From contig NZ_JAENII010000008.1 of assembly GCF_016595525.1 (NCBI RefSeq), positions 124,001-188,000 on the forward strand: 64,000 bases of DNA, read 5' to 3'. Shown here in pieces: positions 52,401 through 60,117 of this stretch. Made by a program: the position numbers and the translations under genes. Position 1 is the first letter of the stretch. Each line of letters begins with the position of its first letter. The notes below the pieces were generated by a model, which ran no database searches, had not been told where the DNA came from, and saw only the letters and a program-made list of their open reading frames with translations. The stretch is from Haloferula rosea. Lineage in GTDB: Bacteria; Verrucomicrobiota; Verrucomicrobiia; Verrucomicrobiales; Akkermansiaceae.

Positions 52401-54110
52401 TCAGTCCGATCCTCCGTCGGTTGCCGTGACGGCGATCACTTCTTCGAGTGTTGTCACCCCCTGCATCACCTTGAACCATCCATAGCCCCGCATCGGGATG
52501 TAACCATCCTTGATGGCTCGAGCGCGCAGCGTCGGCGAGTCGGCCCCGTGGGCGATCATGTCCTGCATCTGCTGCCCGAGGACCACGACTTCGTAGATCG
52601 CGAGACGACCGGAGAACCCGGTTTCCCGGCACCGGTCGCATCCTTTCGCCTCGTAGGCCTGCCCCTGAATCTCAGCGGGAATCCCAAAGGCTTCACGATC
52701 CGCAGGAGTTACATCGCGCGGCGACTTGCAGTGGTCGCACAGCTTCCGCACCAGACGCTGAGCGAGGAATGCCCGCACCGCCGCCGATACCAGGAAGGGC
52801 TCCACCCCCATGTCGATCAAACGACTGATGCCACCCAGAGCATCGTTCGTGTGCAGCGTGGAGAACACCAAGTGACCGGTGAGGGAGGCACGGATCGCAA
52901 TCTCCGCCGTCTCGAGGTCACGAATTTCCCCGATCATCACCGTGTTCGGATCCGCACGAAGAATGGACCGGAGGCCGGCCGCAAAGGTCAGACCAATATC
53001 CGACTTCACCGCGATCTGCATCACGCCGGGCAGCTTGTTTTCCACCGGGTCTTCGATGGTCACAATCCGCTGATCGGGTCGATTGATCTCACTGAGGAAC
53101 GAGTAGAGGCTGGTCGACTTACCGGAACCCGTCGGCCCGGTGATCAGGATGATTCCGTTCGGAAGATCCAGAAGCCCTTCGATCTTCTCGCGCACGAACG
53201 GCTCCATGCCGAGTCGGTCGACATTGAACTTCTCCTGGTTGAGAAGACGCAGCGAGACGCTTTCGCCTTCGACCGTAGGCACGGTCGCGACACGAACGTC
53301 GATCGTCTGCCCTTCCAACTGCAGGTTGATCCGGCCATCCTGAGGAAGTCGGCGTTCGGCGATATCGAGCCTCGACATGATCTTCAGGCGCGCGATCACC
53401 GAGCTTTGCAGCGCCTTGATGTTCTCCGGCACCGTGACCTCGATCAAACGACCGTCGACCCGGTAGCGGATGCGCAGATTGTCGGCGAGAGGCTCGACGT
53501 GAATGTCCGTGGCCTTCTGCTCGAGCGCTTCGCGAATGATCTGGTTCACGAACTTCACCACGCTCGCTTCCTCATCGTCATCGGCGTCGATCACATTGGC
53601 CTCATCGGCCATCTCGAGGTTACCGAAGTCCATGTCGCGACCTTCGAGAATCTGCTCGAAAGTATCCGCACCTACTCCGTAGAGCCTGCGGAGGGACTCG
53701 TGGACGCGGCGACGGGAGGCCATGCACCATTCCACGGGCATGGCGATCTCCTGAGCGACCGCCTGCCGTGCCACCAGATTGAACGGGTCGAAAGTGACAA
53801 GCTTCAGACGTGGATTCTCCTCATCGCCAAGCAGTTCCAGAGGAAGTAGTCGGTAGCGCAGAGCCACCCGAGGCCCACAGGCTTCCCGAAGGGGGAGCGG
53901 CGCCTCAGGCATGACGATGCTGTCAATCCACTCCATCCCGAGCGACGCGGCGAGTTCCCTGAGGTAGGGTTCCTCATCGACGACCCCGGCGTCGAGCAAA
54001 TCGTCAATGGGAGAGCGCTGACGCTGAGCGGCGCCATCGAGTACTTCACCCAGTTTATCCAGGTCCTGGCATCCGCTTTTCCGTGCGGGTTCGATCAAGA
54101 GGTCCGTCAT
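52401..54110 (-). CDS. Type IV pilus/type II secretion ATPase (PilB/GspE)
   Basis: 569 residues. An N-terminal GspE_N-like domain (about 1-150), then the ATPase core: Walker A GPTGSGKST (about residue 325), Asp-box and Walker B DPNTVMIGEIRD, His-box LVFSTLHTNDA, and a tetracysteine zinc module CDHC...CDRC at about 457-495, all typical of the extension ATPase. It powers insertion of pilins or pseudopilins. Two-gene operon with the PilC/GspF gene. A PilT retraction ATPase is not seen, which would fit a pseudopilus or secretion machine. Confidence 0.93.
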   Translation of the reverse strand: MTDLLIEPARKSGCQDLDKLGEVLDGAAQRQRSPIDDLLDAGVVDEEPYLRELAASLGMEWIDSIVMPEAPLPLREACGPRVALRYRLLPLELLGDEENPRLKLVTFDPFNLVARQAVAQEIAMPVEWCMASRRRVHESLRRLYGVGADTFEQILEGRDMDFGNLEMADEANVIDADDDEEASVVKFVNQIIREALEQKATDIHVEPLADNLRIRYRVDGRLIEVTVPENIKALQSSVIARLKIMSRLDIAERRLPQDGRINLQLEGQTIDVRVATVPTVEGESVSLRLLNQEKFNVDRLGMEPFVREKIEGLLDLPNGIILITGPTGSGKSTSLYSFLSEINRPDQRIVTIEDPVENKLPGVMQIAVKSDIGLTFAAGLRSILRADPNTVMIGEIRDLETAEIAIRASLTGHLVFSTLHTNDALGGISRLIDMGVEPFLVSAAVRAFLAQRLVRKLCDHCKSPRDVTPADREAFGIPAEIQGQAYEAKGCDRCRETGFSGRLAIYEVVVLGQQMQDMIAHGADSPTLRARAIKDGYIPMRGYGWFKVMQGVTTLEEVIAVTATDGGSD

Positions 54111-54244
54111 TCAGCTATGCGTCTTGTCACGTAAAACCGCCCACCCTGCAACCTTGTCTCTTCAAAATTCGGAACAATCCAGTTTTCCATCGAGAACCCA
54201 CCCAAAGATGGCCAATCCGCCCGCACCGGCTATCCTCCTCTGAA

Positions 54245-55201
54245 ATGCGACTGCTTCTCCTTCTCGTGCTACACCTGAATCTGTCGGTCGCTCGCGCCGA
54301 CCCCCAGCGCGCATCCAGCGGAAATCAGCCGGTTTTGATCGAAGACGAAGCAGGACGCCGCACATGGCACACCTCCCGGCTCTCAATTCAATCCACCGCG
54401 AACCTGAGCCCGAGGGACTTGAACCGACTTGTCACCGTGGCCGAGGCCACCGTTCGCGCCGTGGCTGCCCATCCGCTCCCCTTGTTCAAGCCTCCCTCGG
54501 ATGAGCGCCTGCGGATCATCATCCTCCACGACGATGCCAGCTACGTCGCCGAAGGCGGCCGTGTCGGGTCGGCCGGGATGTATCTTTGGCGTCAGCAATG
54601 TGTCATTCTCCATGCCCAGCACCTGTTCCGATCCCTGCCCGCCAGCCGACTCCGCGCCGAAGCTGACGAGAGTCTCGTCGTCCACGAACTGGTCCACCTC
54701 TGCATGCACAGCGCTCCCCCGAACCTTCCACAGTGGCTGAAGGAGGGAATCTGCGAGTACTTTGCGGCAGCCCATCAAGGGGCTGGGAAATTTCGTTTCG
54801 ACCAGCCCGAGCAGTCGATTCGTCGCCATCTGCGCAAGCGCTTTGATCCCGCTGACCCGGAAATCCCCGTTGCCCCGATCCACGAGATCGCCGGCCTTGA
54901 TGCCAGGCAGTGGTCCGCTTATCTCGATCGCCTCCCCTTGGATGAACGCCTGCCTCCCTACGCCACCGCGCTTCTTCTGACCCACTATTACCTCCACGGA
55001 AGCAAGGAGCGGCAAGACCTCATCCGCCGTGCCCTCGAAACCCCAACCAAGGAGGCCCGCGAACCCGTCGACCTCCATCTCCGAGGAGAAAATTCAAAAA
55101 TTCTCGAGCAACTCGGGAACTACTGGCGTCCCAAAGGCCTCCAACTCAAGACTTCATCGTCTCTGCCCGCCACTCCGGCCGAAGAATCTCCGAACCGATA
55201 A
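54245..55201 (+). CDS. Exported HExxH metallopeptidase-like protein
   Basis: 318 residues from the ATG at 54245, which starts a signal peptide (MRLLLLLVLHLNLSVARA). The zinc motif is H147ELVHLCMH with WLKEGICEYFA about 16 residues later supplying the third ligand Glu, the gluzincin arrangement seen in DUF1570-like peptidases of the PVC group. The N-terminal ~95 residues and the C-terminal tail are not recognised. Probably a periplasmic peptidase; substrate unknown. It is divergent from pilB. An AT-rich, hairpin-rich region follows (55202-55485). Confidence 0.72.
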   Translation: MRLLLLLVLHLNLSVARADPQRASSGNQPVLIEDEAGRRTWHTSRLSIQSTANLSPRDLNRLVTVAEATVRAVAAHPLPLFKPPSDERLRIIILHDDASYVAEGGRVGSAGMYLWRQQCVILHAQHLFRSLPASRLRAEADESLVVHELVHLCMHSAPPNLPQWLKEGICEYFAAAHQGAGKFRFDQPEQSIRRHLRKRFDPADPEIPVAPIHEIAGLDARQWSAYLDRLPLDERLPPYATALLLTHYYLHGSKERQDLIRRALETPTKEAREPVDLHLRGENSKILEQLGNYWRPKGLQLKTSSSLPATPAEESPNR

Positions 55202-55226
55202 GGCCGGAATGGGTCCAGAAACCAAA

Positions 55227-55246
55227 GTTTTTGGGGGTAAAAACTA
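55227..55246 (+). other. Hairpin with a G-rich loop after the metallopeptidase gene
   Basis: AGTTTTT, loop GGGGGT, AAAAACT: a perfect 7-bp stem with a G5 loop, 26 bases after the stop at 55201. It resembles the GGGG-apex hairpins further on but with a weak A/T stem, and might be a weak terminator or part of the following RNA element. Confidence 0.4.
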
Positions 55247-55319
55247 TCACTATTCCAAAAAAGTTCATGTAACCTTAAGAAAAGGCTTTCCAAATTGATA
55301 TTTCCAGATACACCTATTC

Positions 55320-55472
55320 CCGTGCTTCGGCACCGGTCCATTGGCGCACCCTGCGTAAATTGACCTGCCTGAATTCCGGGGGGATTTCAGACAGGTTTGG
55401 CAGAAACCGCCAAGAAGGACTCAGAAAGGACGCGAGTTGAGAATCCGGGGGGAATCCGACTCGCGTCTTTCT
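55320..55472 (+). ncRNA. Candidate structured RNA, copy 1 (GGGG-apex element)
   Basis: Not a known family to me. Three hairpins follow in order: GTGC-TTCG-GCAC (55322-55333, a stable UUCG tetraloop); a 15-bp stem with two mismatches closed on GGGG (55363-55396, apex TTCC-GGGG-GGA); and a long terminator-like hairpin (55423-55472) with apex AATCC-GGGG-GGA. The second copy at 56602-56753 has the same order, with 69 and 63 bases between the two GGGG apexes. An AT-rich tract (about 55245-55315) could hold a promoter. Orientation is taken as plus because the GGGG apexes and U-rich tail read that way. It may be a small RNA or a double 3'-end structure. Confidence 0.5.
55423..55472 (+). terminator. 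Terminator hairpin, GGGG apex, copy 1 (shared by convergent genes)
   Basis: AGAAAG-(G)-ACGCGAGTTG pairs with CGACTCGCGT-CTTTCT, then a three-versus-one internal loop, then ATCC-GGGG-GGA(A)T. U-rich on the 3' side and A-rich on the 5' side, so it can end transcription from both the plus-strand metallopeptidase and the minus-strand MazG-like gene, which converge here. Confidence 0.7.
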
Positions 55473-55485
55473 ACGTACCCCTGCC

Positions 55486-55845
55486 TCAGGAATTCCCGAG
55501 TTCGTTGTACTTCAGGTTGTTCCCCTTGGACTTGTGAACCGGATACCGTTCCTCATTCCTCTCGATCTTTGCACGCATGATCTGCCCCAAGTCGAAGCCG
55601 AGGGTATCCGCCATTTCGAACAGGAGAATGCCAACGTCGGCAATCTCGGAGGCGATCTCATCCCGGCGCTCTTCTGCCCGACGCTCGACCTGTTCGGGTT
55701 GCTGCCAGACAAAATGCTGCAGCAACTCCCCTGCCTCCGCGGCAATGGCCACCGCCATGTCCTTTGGATTGTGATACGGTGCCCACTCCCGCGCTGCAGA
55801 GAACTCCCGAATCTGCTGGGTCAGCCGCTGAATTGAATCTTCCAT
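55486..55845 (-). CDS. MazG-like nucleotide pyrophosphohydrolase
   Basis: 119 residues from the ATG at 55845. All-alpha MazG/RS21-C6-type fold: EAGELLQHFVWQ (Glu37, Glu40) and EIASEIADVGILLFEMADTLG give the Mg-binding EExxE...ExxD arrangement. Enzymes of this group hydrolyse (deoxy)nucleoside triphosphates such as dCTP or damaged nucleotides, acting as pool cleaners. The upstream frame extension is divergent-promoter sequence, so I did not use it. The gene is divergent from msrB; the two lie between the two RNA-like elements. Confidence 0.85.
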   Translation of the reverse strand: MEDSIQRLTQQIREFSAAREWAPYHNPKDMAVAIAAEAGELLQHFVWQQPEQVERRAEERRDEIASEIADVGILLFEMADTLGFDLGQIMRAKIERNEERYPVHKSKGNNLKYNELGNS

Positions 55846-55941
55846 GTCCCGACCTCGCAGCTTCAAGCTGCTGGACCAAGCAATTTCCGCGGGAATCAGG
55901 CTCGCCCTTGCGCCTCCTACCCAGCGCACTACCTTCCGACC

Positions 55942-56550
55942 ATGAAATTTCCCTTACTTAGTCTGCTGAGCCTGTCCCTTGCGGCTTGCGCCGAGACCAA
56001 ACCCAGTAGCCCCATCATGGAGACCTCCGACACCGCCCCCGCCCAACCCAGCGAGAAAATTGCCAAGACCGACGCCGAATGGCGTGCGGAACTAACACCC
56101 GAACAGTACCACATCCTCAGGGAGGCCGGGACGGAGCGTGCGAATGGCAAGGTTTACAAGGAGTTCAAGGAGCAGGGCGCCGGCACCTACTACTGCGGTG
56201 GCTGCGATGCTGAACTCTTCTCATCGAAAGAGAAGTTCGACTCCGGTTGCGGATGGCCATCGTTCTACGATCCGGCCAACGCGAAGAACGTGAAGACATC
56301 GACTGACTACAAGATCGGCTATGCACGCACCGAGGTTCTCTGCGCGGTCTGCGATGGCCATCTAGGCCATGTGTTCACGGGAGAGGGCTTCGACACTCCG
56401 ACCGACAAGAGATACTGCATCAATGGGATTGCCCTCAAGTTCGTCCCCGCCGGGAACAAGGCGCCCGATCAGGCAAAGCCGGCTGATCCCTCAAATCCCG
56501 CGACGAAAGGCGCGGTGGACGGACAACAGGGTGACCCAAACAAGGAATAG
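55942..56550 (+). CDS. msrB: Peptide-methionine (R)-S-oxide reductase, lipoprotein form
   Basis: 202 residues. The N-terminus MKFPLLSLLSLSLAAC16 is a lipoprotein signal, so the enzyme would sit in the periplasm on a lipid anchor. The MsrB domain has zinc cysteines C85GGC88 and C134AVC137 and the catalytic C159 in RYCINGIALKF. It reduces methionine-R-sulfoxide in oxidised proteins. A low-complexity tail (Pro/Gly/Gln) follows. It needs an electron donor crossing the membrane. Divergent from the MazG-like gene; followed by the second hairpin cluster. Confidence 0.95.
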   Translation: MKFPLLSLLSLSLAACAETKPSSPIMETSDTAPAQPSEKIAKTDAEWRAELTPEQYHILREAGTERANGKVYKEFKEQGAGTYYCGGCDAELFSSKEKFDSGCGWPSFYDPANAKNVKTSTDYKIGYARTEVLCAVCDGHLGHVFTGEGFDTPTDKRYCINGIALKFVPAGNKAPDQAKPADPSNPATKGAVDGQQGDPNKE

Positions 56551-56601
56551 TTCAGCCCACTTTATCCTTTTACTTTCCGAAACTTGCGCTTTCCTTCCCG
56601 C

Positions 56602-56629
56602 TGAGTTGCGTCTTAAAGCAGCTCAATTT
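56602..56629 (+). terminator. Candidate terminator of msrB
   Basis: TGAGTTGC (56602-56609) pairs with GCAGCTCA (56618-56625) with one G-U, loop GTCTTAAA, followed by ATTTT; 51 bases after the msrB stop. It stands where the first hairpin of RNA-like copy 1 stands, so it may belong to that element instead. Confidence 0.45.
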
Positions 56630-56707
56630 TCCACATGTGTCGGGTTTCAAACCCAACTTGGTTTCCGGGGGGAGGCTTTGTTGGGATTCCTGACTGTTGG
56701 GACAATC

Positions 56708-56753
56708 GAAAGGTGCGGGTTGTGAATCCGGGGGGATCCAACCCGCGCCTTTC
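56708..56753 (+). terminator. Terminator hairpin, GGGG apex, copy 2 (shared by convergent genes)
   Basis: GAAAGGTGCGGGTTG pairs with CAACCCGCGCCTTTC (one U-G pair), then TGA opposite C, then ATCC-GGGG-GGAT. It lies between convergent msrB and the Hyi-like gene and is A-rich on one side, U-rich on the other, so it can serve both. Confidence 0.7.
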
Positions 56754-56760
56754 AACCGAT

Positions 56761-57579
56761 TCATTGGCTGCCTGAGGCATGGTCCACCTTCCAGAGGCGC
56801 TCGGCAGCTCGGCGGGGCTCCGCCCCTTCCGGTAGGCACTCGGCACCGAGCGGCAGCCGGTAACCAATCTCACGGACCTTGCGGAACACCTCGGAGTAGT
56901 TGACCTCCCCGGTTCCCGGTTCGTGACGACCTGGCGAATCCGCAAACTGCACGTAGCCAATCCACTCCTTTCCCTTCTCAAGGTTGTCGATCAGGTTGCC
57001 CTCGTAACGCTGCATGTGGAAGAGATCCCAATTCAGTTTGACGTGAGTGGACCCAACGGCTTCACAGATCGCGATGCCATCCGCGCTTCCATAAAGGCAG
57101 TGGCCCGGATGATTGTAGGGGTTCATCGGCTCGACGATCGCCGTGCATCCGTGGGTCTCCAGCACCGGAACAGCCGCCCGAAGCTTTTCAATGACCGATC
57201 CGTGCATCTGCCCTTTCGAAAGCCCCTTGATGTCATCCCCTGCCACGACGCAGAAGCGATCACAACCCGGCAAAATGGGAGCAGCTTTGCACGCGGCCTC
57301 AATCTCCGCGACAAAGTCACTGACTGGAAAATCCGGATCGTTGATCTCCTGACCAAATCCCCACGCAGTGAACTGGGTCGCCGTCATGCCGTGACGGCGC
57401 AACGCTTCCGCACCAGCCGCCAAATCCTTGTCCCGCCAGGTCCAAAGCTCAATCGCCGGGAATCCCAGTTCCGCGGCCTGCTCGATACGCTCGACAAATG
57501 AGCCCTCGAACCACATCTCGATGTTGACCGCGATGGCGGTGTGCGGAGTCCTGCCTGGTAGATCGCCTTGTTCGCTCAC
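56761..57579 (-). CDS. Hydroxypyruvate isomerase-like TIM-barrel protein
   Basis: 272 residues from a GTG at 57579 (a TTG four codons earlier is possible; neither has a strong ribosome site). The xylose-isomerase-like barrel has FPAIELWTWRDKDL, CTAIVEPMNPYNHPG, VKLNWDLFHMQRYEGNL and the closing GYVQFADSPGRHEPGTGEVNY, which is the Hyi/OtnI hallmark. The metal is held by the Glu and Asp/His of these segments. It would interconvert hydroxypyruvate and tartronate semialdehyde or a related keto sugar. Single gene, followed by the shared terminator. Confidence 0.85.
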   Translation of the reverse strand: MSEQGDLPGRTPHTAIAVNIEMWFEGSFVERIEQAAELGFPAIELWTWRDKDLAAGAEALRRHGMTATQFTAWGFGQEINDPDFPVSDFVAEIEAACKAAPILPGCDRFCVVAGDDIKGLSKGQMHGSVIEKLRAAVPVLETHGCTAIVEPMNPYNHPGHCLYGSADGIAICEAVGSTHVKLNWDLFHMQRYEGNLIDNLEKGKEWIGYVQFADSPGRHEPGTGEVNYSEVFRKVREIGYRLPLGAECLPEGAEPRRAAERLWKVDHASGSQ

Positions 57580-57651
57580 GCGGGAACCCAAGCACCCGGC
57601 CCGCAGGATTGCACGCAGGAACAGGACCGAGTCACCCTCGCTCCGCCGATG

Positions 57652-58269
57652 TCACGCCGCGGCGTTCCGCAGCAATCCGACCAGCACCCCCTGAATGACC
57701 AGCTCGCGAGCCGGAATGAGATCGGGATAATCCGGATTCTCCGCTTGAAGGTAGGGCCGACGATTTTTGACGACGTAGCGCTTCAAAGTGGTCTCACCAT
57801 CGATCAAGGCCGCCACGATATCCCCCTTTCTCGGCTCCCGGAATTCGAGGATGACGGTATCGCCATCACAGATGTGGGCATCGACCATGGAGTCCCCCCT
57901 CACCTTGAGGGCGAAGGTCCGGGCGCTTGGACGGATCCCGAGGCTCGCCACATCGATCGAAATGCATCCTTCCTGCTCTGGCGCCGCATCCTGCGACATG
58001 CCCGCCGCAATGCTGCCGTAAATCGGGATGTCGACAATGGCCTCCCGGTCCAACTCTTCGGGAAACACCACGGCACGAGCTTTGTTTGGCAGACGCTGGA
58101 TCGCCCCCTTCTTCTCCAAAGCGCGAAGATGACTCATCGCCGCGGTCTGACTGGCGAAACCGAAGTAATGCTGGATCTCACGAGTCGAGGGCATCACTCC
58201 CGTCACTCGCTGGGCTTCTTTCAGGTAGGAGAGGATCTCTGCTTGTCGATCGGTGAGCTTTTCAGACAT
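57652..58269 (-). CDS. lexA: LexA SOS repressor
   Basis: 205 residues. The winged helix-turn-helix (about 20-60) has STREIQHYFGFASQTAAMSHL; the self-cleavage site Ala89-Gly90 lies in SIAAGMS; the catalytic pair is Ser127 in RGDSMVDA and Lys163 in TTLKRY. On RecA* contact it cleaves itself and derepresses DNA-repair genes. An AAGGAA ribosome site precedes the start. The palindrome TGTTCGTAAGAACA 14 bases upstream is a likely autoregulatory box. No imuB or dnaE2 gene is attached. Confidence 0.95.
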   Translation of the reverse strand: MSEKLTDRQAEILSYLKEAQRVTGVMPSTREIQHYFGFASQTAAMSHLRALEKKGAIQRLPNKARAVVFPEELDREAIVDIPIYGSIAAGMSQDAAPEQEGCISIDVASLGIRPSARTFALKVRGDSMVDAHICDGDTVILEFREPRKGDIVAALIDGETTLKRYVVKNRRPYLQAENPDYPDLIPARELVIQGVLVGLLRNAAA

Positions 58270-58277
58270 GATTCCTT

Positions 58278-58297
58278 GAACAGTGTTCGTAAGAACA
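58278..58297. promoter_or_regulatory. Likely LexA operator upstream of lexA
   Basis: TGTTC-GTAA-GAACA at 58284-58297 is a perfect palindrome; GAACA-G-TGTTC at 58278-58288 overlaps it, so three half-sites lie in 20 bases. Its position just upstream of the lexA start and dyad form fit autoregulation. It differs from the E. coli CTGT-N8-ACAG box. Confidence 0.75.
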
Positions 58298-58411
58298 AAG
58301 CAAGGAACAAGGGACAGCTCAAGCCATAAATTCTCCGCGGAACTGCCTACTCCAAACTTGAGTCACCCCTCCGATGATTGCGAGGCAGCAGAGCACCCCA
58401 AAAAGAAACAC

Positions 58412-59422
58412 TCAGCGTCCCACGACCTCCCGGCTCCACATGGGCGAGCGCGGCAGATCCTTCGGACGGCAGACCACGATCCCGGCCCGCTTGGACGAGT
58501 CATTCAAGTAGTCGGTGATGGGGCGGTCGACGATGGTCATCCTCCCCTTGTCGCGCTCCGAAGTCGCATGAGTGAAGTAGGCCCGCCCCTTCAATTTGAC
58601 GATCAACCCGACATGAGAGGTATAGCCGTATTTCCACGTCGAGGTAATTGCCACCACATCGCCATCCTGAAGGTAGGACTCCACGCTGCGAACCTTGGAC
58701 TTCGGCACATGCCACACCGGCAGCTTCGATACCCGCGCCTCGACTTTGCCCATCTCGGGGATCAAGGACTTGTTGTTGCGGAGGTAACGGTAGCTCTTCC
58801 ACGCTTCCGTCATGTAGCGAACCTCACGCCGCAACCTCACCGCACCCGGTAGGCCCGGCGTCACGTTGGTGGCCAATCCACGCTTCTGGTTGTCATAAAA
58901 CACCTCCTCGAGGTGATGCATCCGGCTCAGGTAACTCCCGGTGCACTTGCCACCACGATAGCGCTCGATCTCGATCATGTGCAGCATGTCCTCGGGACGG
59001 TAGGGACCCGGCTTGTAATGAAGCATCCTCGCAAACGCCAAGGCGTTCTCGTAAAAGGTCCAGCAGTCCATGCCACCGAAGTTGACCACGGGATTCTCGA
59101 TATGATCATCCACCTCGAGCGTGTAGTTCACATACGGCGTCCCGACCATCGCCCGGGCGACACGCACCGTCCTCTGGTTAAGGGGAAGTGAACGCCAGTT
59201 TTCCCGCTCTGCCTTCGCGACCAAAGCTTGGAATTTTGACTCTCCCTTGAACACCGTCGACAACGGGAGCCGCACCGGGCTCGGAGGTGTCACCGAGTGC
59301 ATGGCGGCCGAAGTCGAGACGGGAATCGACTCGGTCGCCGCTCCTTGATTCCCCGCACCGCCACATCCAGCAAGCAGCCCCACCGACCCCAGCAACACCC
59401 CGATCCGTCGCGTACGATTCAT
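58412..59422 (-). CDS. DUF1460 lipoprotein, probable cell-wall amidase
   Basis: 336 residues from the ATG at 59422; lipobox LLAGC20 makes it an outer- or inner-membrane lipoprotein. The DUF1460 core has VGTPYVNYTLEVDD, the nucleophile C120 in GGMDCWTFYEN, and the His in YTSHVGLIV, an NlpC/P60-like papain fold. Members include N-acetylmuramoyl-L-alanine amidase-like enzymes of Bacteroides. It would trim peptidoglycan or recycle muropeptides. Downstream of lexA on the same strand but past a 142-base gap, so probably not under the lexA operator. Confidence 0.82.
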   Translation of the reverse strand: MNRTRRIGVLLGSVGLLAGCGGAGNQGAATESIPVSTSAAMHSVTPPSPVRLPLSTVFKGESKFQALVAKAERENWRSLPLNQRTVRVARAMVGTPYVNYTLEVDDHIENPVVNFGGMDCWTFYENALAFARMLHYKPGPYRPEDMLHMIEIERYRGGKCTGSYLSRMHHLEEVFYDNQKRGLATNVTPGLPGAVRLRREVRYMTEAWKSYRYLRNNKSLIPEMGKVEARVSKLPVWHVPKSKVRSVESYLQDGDVVAITSTWKYGYTSHVGLIVKLKGRAYFTHATSERDKGRMTIVDRPITDYLNDSSKRAGIVVCRPKDLPRSPMWSREVVGR

Positions 59423-59532
59423 AACGCATACCCTACAGGATTCCGCGGTGAAGGAAAGCTCACGAATGTGAAACAATCACCACGCCGGGAATCCTGATTG
59501 CATCGCCCCGGCACGTCGTCACCATCCTACCC

Positions 59533-59946
59533 ATGACCCTTCCATGCAGCCCCAGGAATGAAATCGACGGCATCGTCTACCTCCCGCGACTCTGTGACAA
59601 GATCCGCCTCCATACTGCGGGGCAACTTGATCCGGATTACCACGCCAACCTTGGACGTGGCATGGACCTCTGGACGTGCCAATTCCTTGGAGTCGACTAC
59701 GAAGCTCTCGCAGAGGTCGTCAGATCCGGAGCCTCGGACGCTGAAGCGCTCGATTGGGCGAGGGAGAATGGCACCCAACGCCCGGAGCATGAGGCCACCT
59801 GGTGGAAATGCTACATGCTCACCCGGGGCTTCCGCGACGATCTGGCAGAACGATTGATAGCGCGGAAGCAGGAATCCGGCATGGAGGATCGGACCGAAAT
59901 TCAGACCTTCATGGACTACATCGACGCCGACGAAGGGCGCTTGTAG
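59533..59946 (+). CDS. DUF5069 protein
   Basis: 137 residues. The family pattern is clear: SPRNEIDGIVYLPRLCDKIRLHTAGQL, NLGRGMDLWTCQFLGVDYEAL and WARENGT. No signal or membrane segment; probably cytoplasmic. The function is unknown; DUF5069 genes are common in Planctomycetota and Verrucomicrobiota. Alone on the plus strand, divergent from the DUF1460 gene. The following 171-base gap has no recognisable feature. Confidence 0.85.
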   Translation: MTLPCSPRNEIDGIVYLPRLCDKIRLHTAGQLDPDYHANLGRGMDLWTCQFLGVDYEALAEVVRSGASDAEALDWARENGTQRPEHEATWWKCYMLTRGFRDDLAERLIARKQESGMEDRTEIQTFMDYIDADEGRL

Positions 59947-60117
59947 GAGACTCCGCCCTGAGCCTCAGATTAGCAGGATTCGGCCCGACCGCGGATTCCC
60001 ACCCGAGGCGGCCCCCAGCAAATGCTTGCTAACTCCCTCATTCTCCTCTAGAAACCCCCGGTCGGGAGTTGCAATCTTCATTGGATCCAGCTCCCTGACG
60101 CTGCACCCCCACCCACC

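Larger units (their letters stand above)
56602..56753 (+). ncRNA. Candidate structured RNA, copy 2 (GGGG-apex element)
   Basis: Second copy of the element at 55320-55472. Hairpins in order: 56602-56625; 56652-56685 (CCCAAC...GGTTTCC-GGGG-GGAGGCT...GTTGGG); and the long terminator-like hairpin 56708-56753. The last hairpin matches copy 1 closely, including the NGA/C internal loop and the ATCC-GGGG-GGA apex, but stem pairs differ by compensatory changes: A435-T461 becomes G18-C43, and A430-T466 becomes G13-C48 (last digits of 55xxx and 567xx positions). That pattern points to selection on RNA structure. Confidence 0.5.
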
